Source: Progne subis subis
Taxonomy: Eukaryota > Chordata > Aves > Passeriformes > Hirundinidae
Length of the DNA stretch: 64,000 nucleotides
Reading direction: 5' to 3'
NCBI GenBank assembly: GCA_022316685.1
Contig: JAKJHU010000076.1
Coordinates: forward strand, 2,180,001-2,244,000
Numbering within the stretch: position 1 is the stretch's first letter; every line of letters starts with the position of its first letter. Of the stretch, positions 25,851 through 38,379 are shown in pieces. The position numbers and the translations under genes are program-made. Below the pieces are notes generated by a model. The model searched no databases. It saw nothing but the letters and a program-made list of their open reading frames with translations, and was not told the origin of the DNA.

Positions 25851-28800
25851 CTTCCAGAAAGCGTAATTCCAGATTCTGAGGCTTCAATATATTTGTATTC
25901 AAAGAATGCAGAAGGCATTTCTTCACGCAGCCTCAGACTTGGAAACAGAGTCAATGCAGACCTACACGACTACGACACAACAAGAGACTCAGCTGCTGTG
26001 CAACAAAGACAATTGCATATGCAGAGACTAAGAAATCCTGAAGAAAGGGCTGACTCTCATAATTGCATCCCAGGATATAAGAATGAACCCATGCTAGATT
26101 CTTTCCAGTTTGTAATAGAGATATCTACTCAATTATTTTCAGAATATCTCAAATCCTGTAAGATCAGGGCTAGGTTAGACAGGATCCAAGCACAAAAGAC
26201 ACTGAATTAAAAGGCAATTGAAAAAAGAGCAGAAGAATACAAAGCCCAAGCCCCAGCAGAAACCACTTTTGTTCTCATAGCTGGGGGCAGAGTCAGTGAT
26301 CTTTCCTGACAATAAAAAATAAACAAAATAAAATGTGACAAGATATTCCACTTGACAGATGGTTTAAATTTTAATACATCCTACTGATGTTTAAGGGCTA
26401 GGAGACTTTTTACTCTTCCTGCCACCAAATCAGTGTGAACTCTTAAGCATATATCTTTTCAATTTTCAGTTTTCCCAGCTATAAGATGGAGACAGTCAAA
26501 TTATCTTTTTACACTGTTTTTCTTGGCAGCTGAAGATAAACAAAGGTTTCCATGGATCTTGTGAAATGGAGCAAATTGAATGTAAATGCTTTTCATGCTC
26601 TTAGATACTTAAATTGCAAGTCAATGAAGACACACATCTACTGTGTCACTTTGCTCTGGTACAAGAACAGAGAAAGACCACTTTTCAGCCAAGCTCCAAA
26701 CTGTCTCCAAGTGCTTGTGATATGTGAGAGTATTGGACTCAGGTTCTGGATCTATCTAATTTTAATGTGATAATTTTTTTTCATCCAAACAGAAGTCTGC
26801 CTAAGAGACATGAACATTGAGCTGAGTTTTAAGATAAGCAGGGGAAAGGTATAAAACCAAGTCTCAGTATATCCTCTGTCTAGTTACTCACACAGCTGTA
26901 TAAAAGAAACCCATGTCTCTGCATTCTTCTCAGTCTGCCCCTCAGGCTGCATGAGATTCCTCCAATTTTTCTGTCTCCCTCAGTAGAGCTAGTATTGTTT
27001 ATCTTAGACTGAGCTCAGACAAGCTTCCAAGCTTTCAAAATAATACTTGCAGCAAGTGCAAAAATGCATTAACAGCAGGTGTTTCTGTAGTTTTGTTAAA
27101 ATTTTGGTGTCCTGTATTAACTTCAGAATAACAACACTGTCAGTCATTCTAGGATATTTTCTTTATAAATCATGTGCAGCTATAAACTAATATGTACTGA
27201 TAATTATACTACTTCCCTAAAAATCTTAAGAGAGCTTTATCTCTGTGAAAAATGAGACATTACATTCCAGTCATTAGACACATTTCTTTGCTTTTCTGAG
27301 TTCTAACATAGCTGATGTGTGACTCAGAAAACAGATACATGATCTGGTTTTGCTGTCATCAATTTCTCTAGCGCATGAACAATAGGATTTCAGCCCACTC
27401 CTACGCGGCTAAGAAACTTGCTGCCAGTTAGGGCAAGTAGTATGATAAGAATCTACTTTCCCCTGTACTTTTTCAGAGCTGCAGGTACTTGTTTTACTTT
27501 GCCATTGGCAAGTTTCACTTCAGAAACTGTAGCTATCTACTCAGTTTCTATTAGCAGTACATGAGCCCAGCTGGCACAAGATCCACTGTGTAGTAAGAGT
27601 TGAGATTCTTGGGCTGATGTGACCTCAAAGAAGCAAGATAGAGAGATCTGAACCTTTTGCATCACAGCAGTTCATTCCTTACACCACAAGCTGCATAGTC
27701 AGCACGATGCCACAGGGAATATTGCCCTTCCATCAGAATCCCAGTGTTTGTTTTGTGGCGTATCGTCTCAGACAGAGCTGCTGCATTTCACTTTACTTGT
27801 CTCCCTGGCACTTTGCTCTTCCAAAAGAAAATTCAGATTCCTTCTGATCTTATTGACAGATGGGGTGCTCAATTTTCTAGTATTATCAAACATATATTCT
27901 CAGTGACAAAATTTCTTGTTGACTTAAATGCACTTCAATATGACTAATTCTTCTGTTGGAATGTGTTCCTGACTTTCAGAATTCCAGGTGTCCAGTTACA
28001 GATGGGAAATTTTTGTTAAAAGGTTTTTTAAATGCTCATGAAAATAATAAGCTAAAATTTGAGATTCTGGAGTAAAACCTATCAAAGTGGAAAAAATCTC
28101 CAAAGTACCATCAACATTCAGAAGGCACTAGATTTGACCTGTTAAAACAGACAAGCCAGATATGTCTTTTCATTTCAGTAATGAAATTAAATTTACTATT
28201 TATATTTGAGCTCAGAAACCTCAGCTGGAGTAAACAACAGTCTTCCATCAAGATCTTCATTGTTCATATTCTCATTTTTGAAGGACCCATACAGATTTGC
28301 AACTGAACAACTAAGATTGCTTATGCATGAAGACTGATTGAAAATGTTTATGTATAAAAATACCAGAAGAAACAATACAATCACAACAGCAGCATGAATT
28401 GTTAAGCAAGAAAACGGTTGTTTTTAACTAGAATCTGAAAAGTGTGTATTTGCCTCAGGACAAGAAAGCTGTTGCTCTGATAAAGCCAGAGAAGAGATGA
28501 CTTCTCAGAAGAAGGCTTGTGCTCTAATAGCAGGAGAAAGGCAACAAGCTACAATACTCTGTGTGTTGTTTCTTTCCCTACCTTTTATCCCAAGGGGAAT
28601 CTGGTCTAAAATTTGTGGAGAATGAAGCAAAAACATAGCTTGAGGTAAAAGGTCGTGATACCTTAGTGTTGCTCCAGCTGTGTCTGAAATAACCCTAACT
28701 GATGATGCTTCTAGACTTATTCCTTGGGGAGAACAACCAGTATTTAATAAGCCTGTCTTTATGAGGAATTTTTCCTTCTTACTAGCTTATAGTCTCCTGA

Positions 28801-31385
28801 AATCAAATATGGTGTCCCCACCATCATATTTAAAAATCAGTAAGACTTTAATTGAGGGAAAATGCCCCATAGAAACCCTTTGTATTCAGAATAGTAAAAT
28901 CATGCCCAGATCAAAATTAATTATCATAATTATTATGAGAACATCTCCTGATTTTATATGTGCTTGAAATTCAGGAATTCAGAATTTTTTTTAATCAAAT
29001 GATTATTTTACTGAAGGTTCTTTAGACTTCTTTACTTTCTTTATCTCTGAAGGACCGAAATGACTGCCAGTATAGTCACCATAGATCAGTGAGTGACCTG
29101 CAGGGAAGATGTTTCACGGGCATTTTGCACAGAAAAACTGTTCAACTTCCACTTCCAAAAATGAGGTGATGACTCTGTCTGCAAGACTGGAAGCTCATTT
29201 TCACCAACCATTTCTTTAAGGGATAAGTAGCTATTCAGTTGAGTGTCTTTTAATGTTGTTAATCCAGTTAAGTGCTTGTGCAAAGGAGCCTAACAATAAT
29301 GGCTAACCATCTGAAAGCAACCCATAATTGTCAGGATCTGGCAAAATGCTCCCTCAAACTCCCTGGCTCATACCCTGCAGCTGACATGTCTTCTTCCCTT
29401 AAAGCTCCCTTTCTGCACATCTTTCTGACTTGGTTTATTTTGTCATGTCAAGTAATGTTATAGCTGTGACAATCTTGTTTCCAAAGCCTTTAGCACTAAT
29501 TCCTGAGCAGTTTATCTCAGAAAAACTCTTTTCTTCCCTTTCAATCGTTTATTAACTATAGCTGGTGTCTTCAAAAGCTGCTTTTTCACAGTGCTTAAGT
29601 TTTGAATGATGTTGTTATGGCCATAAGCTACTAGACAAAGGATCATGTACTGAGAATGATTTTCTGACATGAAAATCAGTTTTTGCATAATTCAAATGTT
29701 CTGAAGAAAAAGATGAGTAAAAAATTTTGTTCTGGCTTTGCTCACTACCAAACATATTAATTACTGTAATGAAAAAGTAAATGAAGTAATTATTGTAATG
29801 TATATGATATTGTGAAGTATTTTAACTTTATTCAGTGAGACTAAATTGAATAATTTCAATAGAACTTTGAACTGCACATTTTATTGCCTTTCAACTGTTG
29901 TGTCTTTCATTGGACCCATTACTGCTGGAAATTATACATGCTGTATAAATCTATACATGGACACTTTAAATAAACTTGTTTATGTAACACACCTTGTTGC
30001 AGCTGAGTAATTGCAATAAACTCTGCAATTCACACCCTGCTCCTCTGGTTTGGTGAGGCCAATGTGACTGTGGAAGAGATGGTGCTGGTCAAGGTAGAAC
30101 CGTGTAACAAGCTTCTGGGGAAAAGCTTTCTGAACCATGTTTTTGGATGTAAGTATATAACATCTACCCAAGCTCCATGCCGCAGTACTGGTGACTTGGC
30201 AACCACTTCTATGGTGCAAATTTGCTTACAGCCTAGCAACCTAAAATGCTGTATCGTGTAAATGCTGTTGCTTGCTATCAATATTTTTTGGATGGGTGCA
30301 TAAAATGTAGACAGCTGCATCTTAAAAAGGCCCTGTTATGAACTAGTTGGAATGGATTGCTGTTTTACAGAAGTGCATGTTTGCTGTGCAAAACTGAAAT
30401 AGGAACTGGACATTGAAAAAAAGGAGACTTGCTAGACTTCTCAGCTCCTACGATTACTGGACAACATACCCAAACCAAAATATCCCGTGTCAGGAACAAG
30501 GGATCATGCTCAAAAATTCAAGTATCTACAGGAAGTGTGGTCTTCCATACCTGAGCTAGTCATATAAACTTTTGTAAACCTGTGGTCTGACCTAAATGTG
30601 GGGCATAGAATTCAGTATTAAACTGAAAGCTCTTTGTAAACCGTTTGATCAGATCAGTCACAGTGTAAACTCTAATGAGTGTAGATGGACAAGATTTCCA
30701 GTGATCATGGAGTGGTTCCAGACAACACACAGAGGTGTCAACATGTGTTCGACATGTACCGAAGTTGCTTTGCTTCTTGCAAATATATGTTGCATATGCC
30801 AGATCATAAAATTCAATGCTGAATAGATCCTTCAAAATTTTCTGGAAGGTCACTGCTTATATTCATCAGAGGGTTTCAAAGAAATTTGCAGGCACATGCT
30901 CTGGCTGAAAGTATTACCAATGCCATATGACTGAGAGTAGTGGTGGTAAAATCCTTGAGCGGTTAACACTGTAACTTTTCACACCGATGCAGGTATTGGA
31001 ACTGCACACACAAGCAGAAAGCAAAAGCCTTAAACTAGCCCAGGTAGCTGTGTGTAAGTCAGCGTCTGTGGCTGTCACGTGGCCTGTCCTTGGCAGCTGT
31101 CATGAGACATCGCAGGGGGACCACAAGGCTGAAAATTGCTGGGGTCAAATTCAATACAGCCTCCTTCAGGCAATCCTTCCTGTAGTTCCGTTTGGTTCTG
31201 TGGTTTTTAGCACACATATGCAGTTTGTTGGAGCCTCGTAGGTGCTCCAGGCAGTCGATAATACCTTGCAGTTACTCTTTCTTGCACACCAATTTATCTA
31301 TCATTTGCACGCTACACTGTATCAACTTCTCTTTTCTTGGTATGCACTATACAAAAAAACACCTCAGCTCTAACAGGTCAGAGAA

Positions 31386-31423
31386 GGTAAATAATTTCCT
31401 CAAAGGTAAATAATTTCCTCAAA
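31386..31423. repeat. Perfect 19-bp tandem duplication
   Basis: GGTAAATAATTTCCTCAAA occurs twice in direct succession with no mismatch, so the duplication is recent. Confidence 0.95.
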
Positions 31424-34056
31424 GGCACAAAAGAAAGTGGTTACAAAGCTGAAAAAAGGACTGAATATCCAGGCCCTCTGATCCCTTTGCAATAACTTTT
31501 TGACAACATTATTTTCAGAAACTGCTCCAGTGCCACAGCTTTTAGGAGAGGAGCTATACACCAGACTGAAAGAAGTTCAATTGAAGAATAAACACAATCA
31601 GCTCTTTATGATTTCTTGCAGGAAAGCTTAATGACATATCTCAAATTTTCACATTTGTGAAGCTGAAACTGGTTAATTTTTCTCCATATAAAACAAGATA
31701 TCGAGAGCTTGACAGTAATGAAACATTCATTTTCTTTATCTTTTTACAAGACAGACAATTAGTAATTTTATGGTTGAAAAAGCTCGTTTTTAAACCTTGC
31801 ATGAGGATGTTATTGCTAGACCTATTCTGATGTCAACTTTGTTGAAAAATAATGAGTGTGACTTATTCTGAATCTGCTCCCTTCTGAAGGTGGGAAAAAA
31901 ATCTTTCAAAACAAACAATCTGGGAAACTGTTTTCAAAAGGTTTGCAAGTCTTGTACATTTACTCTTTTTATTTGTCAAGACAGCTACAATGTATATTTT
32001 CACCCTAAATTTATGCTTCACCTAATTGGCCTTTCTCTGGCCGTCTTGATTGTCTTCTCCTCATTGAGTGGAAAAGCTTCTTTCTTAGCATTTCTCTCTT
32101 GTGCTGGCTCCTCCAGTGCCCTGCTGTGCTGGAAGTTCATCAGTTCTGGTTTGGGCAGACTTGTTTGCAATTGATAGCCAGGTCTTACTTACACAAAAAT
32201 AGAGAAATGACTGTTCAGCTGAAGACCTTTTTTCCCCTTAAATGCTACTCATGACTTTTGAGGCCTTGTTTGACATCAAGAAAAGTGCTAGATTCAATCT
32301 CTGAGAGTTTCTTCTTCAAAGACTTAAGCAATTTTTACTTGGGACCCTCTGTCCTGAAGTTTTCTTCCAAAAAACCGAGAAACTATATCCTCCAGGATTT
32401 CATGATAAGCCTTAATTTTTTCCCCTGTCAGTTTCTTTGCCAAGGAAATAAGTCCAAAGGGATGCAATATAAAATTTTATCAGAGGAAAAGAGAAGGAAT
32501 AAGAGTAAATAATGATAGGAAAATATGAATGATAGGATTAAATTCCTGCCAGGGCACCTTAAACTGCCAAGTCAGGGAGGTACCTGGCTATTACTTTTCT
32601 GGCCTTGTAAGTGAGGTTTCAGGGTTGATTACTTCAGTTTGGAGAACATGAACTTCTCAGCGAATCTTAACCTGTAAACGATATCCAGAACCCAGTGTCT
32701 TTTGATACTTGAACAGTGAGCTGCTCAGGGGGAGTTCAGGCTGCTTCAAAGCTGCTTGTTTTGTCTCCCAGCAGCTGGTTGTGTTCTCCTTCCTAAGCTA
32801 AACAAGCTCTCTAGGATCTCTGAAAGGACAAATATTTATTGAAATTATATTTGCAAACTGAATGTAATTTAGTATCTTTGCGGATTTTGTTGATCTGTGC
32901 TGTGCAGACCCTCTTGCCATGGAAAGAAAGGTTTACTAGTGTGTGTATTCTCTGACTGGCTGCCAGTGCTCCCTGTGTTTGAAGTGGGGTCTCAGTCACA
33001 TCGAGAGTTTTCATGTGTAAGTTAAGGCAAATCTTGCTTCTGAAGTTAAAACAGAAAACTCTTTAATTTCAAAGTAGTAGTAGTTGAATGTTTAAGATGA
33101 AGCAGATTGTCCCTTAACTCCTTGCAGGCTTTGTAATTTCAAAGCTAAATTTTTTATCCTAGTTACACCTGTACACCTACAGTCTTTTAGCAGAATTAGA
33201 AAAATCTTTTCCTTATTCTTCATTTTGATGTGATACCTGGCCCTGAGCTCACTAATGTCTGGAGATGTTTGAGGACTGTGCTTTTCTGTTTGTGTTCCCT
33301 GTGGTCTGCATTCTCTCAGGCCCATCCTGACAGATGTTGCTGCAGCAGGCTGGAAAGCACAAGCAGCACTAAGATGGGCAGATGCTTTACTGTCACTAAG
33401 GTTCTGAGCTACTCACTGTTGATAATTTAGCTTTGAGGGTGTGTACTTGAAACTTTCTGGGTTTTATGGGGATGTAATACCAACACCATGAACCCCAAAA
33501 ATGAGGACAAAGGAGTTAAAGCCTTTTTTTGGCCAACAACCCCCATGCAGTTGTCAGCTCTATCATAAGCCACAGCACACCATGCTTAGTTGGACAGTTT
33601 CAAGTTCACAAAGATAATTTCTATGATGACCTTCATTAAAGTGATTTGTGGAATGTTTCATTTTTTCCCAGCTTGGACATATCTTATAAATTCCAGGAGT
33701 CAGGACCTGTTATATCATCATAATGGCTTTCCTGTAGAGGGTGGTTTGAAACAAATCTCTCAGTGCAGTGGGGATCCTTTTATGATCACGAGCATCAGCA
33801 TGTAGTAGGGTCCTTAAAAAACCATTATGACTTCATGATTTTTCCTTTGTTGTTGTCTTTTAGTATTTCCCTGGACTTGCTTGGCCAATTCCAAACTGCT
33901 GTGTTTTATAAGGGTCTCATGCTGCCCCCTTCAAGAGGTGAAGTATAGTGCTCCTGCTGTATGCACTACTAGCCTGTATTGAGCTCTGTTTTGAGTTTAG
34001 AAGAATGAACAATTAACAATAAAAATCTGTCTCCACCTTGCATCACACCTCAGAGG

Positions 34057-34080
34057 AAAAAAAACAAAAAAAAAACAACC
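34057..34080. repeat. A-rich run with spaced C
   Basis: Two A runs of 8-10 separated by a single C. Confidence 0.8.
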
Positions 34081-35827
34081 CAGCTTCAGTTTTCCATTTA
34101 ATATTCCCTATAATTATTTGAGTTGGTCCAAAATGGTTATGAACCTTTTTACTATTTTGGACACTTTTATTTATTTAGAAGCTGTATCGTGAGGAAAAAA
34201 TATAACCATGGTAAGAACTACCAAGATCTGACAGCACTGGCATTTGCAAGCCATTGTTTCTATACTGTCTGGATGAGAATTTTAGTTATAAGTTTAATGT
34301 AATGTATAAGCCCAAATAGAGCATATAGATCTGTGTAATTACTGTAAAGTAATATCCACTTTAAACAAAGCTGTCCATTATATGAAATAAGATATCCATT
34401 TTAAACAGTTTTCAGGACACAAAATTTCATCAAAAGTTTAAGAACTAGCAGTGTAACTGCTCTTATGGGAAAAATGGAAGCAAAAACTGACTGAAAATTT
34501 GGGATGTTGACTGAGCAATATTCATTGTAACAATAAGGAATTAAAATTTTAAAGGGATAATAAAGAAATTAGATGAGAAAATCTCCTTACTACCTTTCAT
34601 GTTCACTGTCACCCACCATGACTATCAGGTGTTATATCAATAGTGTGACAGATATGAAAGATGCTCATTTCAGCTTAGAATGGTATTTTTAGAAGCAATT
34701 TAGAAGCAATTTTTAGTTTGTCACTGATGGACATCTGGAATAGCCATACCGATTTTTCTGAATTTACTTCAAATTCATACCTGCGTTTTGCTACAAACAG
34801 GGGTAAATGCTTCCTTTGGAGAGAGCAGCTGTGACGTCCAGTCTTTGGCCGCACCTTGTGCAAAGCGGCTCTCATGAGAAGCACGCAAATGAAAACGCTG
34901 AGTGTTTGTTGCACGGCCTGGTGCGTGCAGAAGCTCCCTGCTCTCAGAATAACAGGCTGTCACACTCTCGTTAAGTGGCTACCAGTGCCAAGGATCGTGA
35001 CGGGTCTGTGGAGTGCAAACTTATTATCACCAACAATTGTGTCTGCTTATTTCTCGCATGAATGGATAACATCTTCAGAGGAGCTGGTCACTTATCATCA
35101 CTCAGGTTTAAGGGCTGTTGATTGGACAGAGGATGGTTTGTGGCTATTCATAAAGAAGGAAGAGTGAAAATATGGCCAGTTTCACATTTTATAACTGCAT
35201 TTGCTGTTCCAGGGTAATTACCTAGTAAATACACTCCAAAATGTCATCTTCTAGATGCTGCAGGTGAAAAGTGCAAAATGTGGAGGATATAGAATAAGGA
35301 AATGCCTCGATGCTTACAGTAGTTTTAGATGCATCTTTCCATAATTAAAGCAGCTCTCTGTCAGCTACTATAAAGGGCTACTCATACAAAATGCTGAGTA
35401 ACTCCTACAGTTAATTTTTCACCCTCCGTTTCCAGACTATTCGTAGGGTCATTCTGCCAGGAACTGTGCTTTCTTGGGACAAGGTGATTCCACACAGACT
35501 CAAAGGCATGTTCTAGAATTGAGCTATGAGCATGATGCAGATCACCAGGTGTAGATAGGCACACACTGAGTGCGGGAGCAAGGGTAGGAACTGAAATAGT
35601 ACTTTTTTCCCTTTCAAAAGGGAAGATTTGATCTAGGACTAGGTAGGAATCAGTTACTTGGTGACTAAAAGGAAGGCAGCTGGAATCTGTGACATATAGG
35701 GAGTTCCTAAAGACAAGAAAGGGGGATATTTAAGTGGTTTTCTGTGTAGTAAGAAAGGATAACTGTAGTTCAGGAAACCTGAAAGCTAAGGGAACTTGCA
35801 AATATATATTCACTTATATTTGTCAGC

Positions 35828-35856
35828 TTACTCCAAAGGCCCTGCCTTTGGAGTGA
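35828..35856. other. GC-rich hairpin, 11-bp perfect stem
   Basis: ACTCCAAAGGC (35830-35840), 3-nt loop CCT, and its exact complement GCCTTTGGAGT (35844-35854). A T-G wobble and a further T-A pair extend the stem outward. Very stable for its AT-rich setting. Too short for a pre-miRNA as seen. Confidence 0.85.
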
Positions 35857-38319
35857 TGGCTAAATCTGAGATATAGGGTGACTGCAGTGAGGAAAGTACT
35901 GGTCTTAATGAGCTATCACAGATAAAAAGCCAAAACAAAGCAGAAAGATGGCAGGTATTTTCCTGCCTGATATAAACTCCTGCTGAAAATATATGGAAGA
36001 ATTAGTCGACTTTTGATTTTCTTTTTAAATTTATACACCTAAGAGCTATTTCATAGGTTCCCCAGGATGTATTATCAAAGCCACTGTCCTTGAGATCAAG
36101 ACTGTGTCCAGAAGGTTGGTGATAGTAGTAATTTTTGTGAGTACCAGGTTACTTTGGGAAAAGGGGGAAAGGAAAAGAAAAGCTTCTGCCACTACTGACT
36201 ACATTTTATAAAAGTTAAGCACTTTCTTAAGCATTTCAACACTGTTAAGAAAACTCCTTGATTCAAACATTTCTCTCATCCCTCCCTCCCATCTGTGTTT
36301 TTGCATGATAGCCCCCAGGAGTATTGTCACTGGACTAAATCACGTGAAGGACATTTCTCAAGGTGTCCTGCTTTCATTGGAAAATCATTCCTCCCTGGAG
36401 CTGCTGCTCTTGTGAAAGAAGACGTCAAGTGTTTTGAACTAAGAACTCATGATTGTGCTGGAGCCCAGGCTTCCCTGTGAAAATGCTCCTCAAATGGAGA
36501 AACACCTGGATGCTGGATTTGGCTGGTCCTGACTGCCAGCTGATTTGGAGACCCCTGTTCTTTTTAGGCATTTTGCTCTCTCCCTCTTTGCTTGCATGTC
36601 TGGAATAAGATTAGATGCTTCCTGAGTAGCTGGTTTTTTTCCTTGCATAGGTCCCTGTTGTTGATTCTGAGAGTGGCATTGATGTGCAGTGCTGCCTGCT
36701 CTCCTAACTGGAGGACTCTCAGTGATGATATACCATGTGGGAAGGGGGCACTGGGAAGCCCTGAAGATTTTGAGATCAGTGAAAAAAAACCCAGAAACCA
36801 TAGAGGAAAGCCATCAAGTATTTTCTCTCTCCTGCAGAACAAGCTGCTTCTCAGAAATCCACTATTTTGCTGGACCCTTCCTGCCACCTCTGAAAATTCT
36901 TTCTGTGGTTCAGTTTCATAGCCAGTGATTCATCTGTATCTGAACCTGCTCTTTAGGTCAGACTTTGGGACGTAGAAGAGAGGCAATGCAAAGAGGCATT
37001 TCCCTGGAGGAGCTCTTGAGAATTTCTGGTTATCTGATGCATTTTGGTGTGTGGCCTTGTGCAGGGACTGGCCCTCTTTCTTCCTGTCTCTTCCACTCAT
37101 GTCTTTAATGCTGCCTCTCCTTGGAGCTGGCAGCTGATGGCAATGCAATAAACGGGCTCTGTGCAGTGCATGATCCCATCCACATATGGAGAAGGGGTTT
37201 GGCTACAAAAAGGTTGCTATTCAAATATTACAGAGACCTTGCTTCATGGGACACGCACTCCAAGCCAAGACAGCTCAAAAATCAGGCTACTTGAAGAAGT
37301 TCATCTATTTTAGGATGCCTAAAGTAATGCCAAATTATGAATTGAACTGAAAGAAATATAAAGGTGATGCTAAATGGTTGATAAAATTTATACATACACA
37401 ATAGTTCAAATATATTTTAAATATGCAATAAATACACAATATAAATGCAGAAACTTATATAAGGGGGACCAAGCTGCCTCTTCCAGAACATTACAAGTGA
37501 CAGTAGTAACAGCCAGCAGTTGTTAGTGCTGAGAAGCTGTAGGAAATCTCTAGACTAACATTTACACCCCTGTCAAAATTTGTATTGTTTTAATGACCAA
37601 ATGCTCCTTATTTGTGAAGAAGTACAATTTTCAGGCTTAGTGATGCCAAAAAGATATAGTCATTTTAGGAGCTTAAGATTTCTAATTTTTCATCAGGAAA
37701 GAAATTAATTGTTGGACAGTGTCAAAGACATAATCTGGTTGAAGCTTGCAGCTCAGATTCTTGGCATTTTGCTTAGTGGTTTTCAGGAAAATATGCATTT
37801 TATCTAATAAATGTGAAAATTTCCAAATTGTAATTTTATTTCTCTTTCTCTCTCTTTCTCCCAATGTCCTCCTAGGTGACTTGGGAAAATCAGTTGCTGT
37901 GCTTCGATTACCCCATTTACATGACAAGCAAAATAGTACAGAACTTGAATTTCAATACAGGAAATAATCTTGACTCTGATCTCTCATCTAGACTTCTGAT
38001 TTCCTACTGCAATCAATCTGCAGCATCTCAATAAGTCTCAGATTCAGAACAAGCTCTCCTCCTGTCTTCTAACTTTTTAGAGTTTCTTTTAAAGTTATAT
38101 CAAGATGGTTATTTAATTCCACTAATTCTGAAACTTGTCATCTATTTTCATTGTACAAAATGACAAGCTGAAGCCATGGCTTGCTGGCTTATCTAAGGTC
38201 ACACACAAAGTAAGCCTCAGTCAGAAGTCTGGCTTTGAATCCCTGTTTGAGAACACAAGATAAAAATACTTATCTTGGGCATGATTTAAGAACAGCTTGG
38301 AAAAAGAGCTTTCCTAAGG

Positions 38320-38379
38320 AAAAAAAAAACAAAACAAAACAAAAAAACCCCAAAAGAAAACAAAAAAAACAAAACAGAA
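38320..38379. repeat. C/A-dominated low-complexity tract
   Basis: A run, CAAAA units, AAAAAAACCCC and further CAAAA units with a few G; like the tracts at 7667 and 25745. Confidence 0.9.

Noticed and set aside
25731..26210. 159-codon plus-strand frame
   Set aside because: It begins as polyglutamine from the CAA microsatellite and continues without any recognisable motif.
30560..30853. 97-codon minus-strand frame with Cys and aromatic residues, considered as a retrocopy or transposase remnant
   Set aside because: No family motif, stops close on both sides, no poly(A) tail or target duplication.
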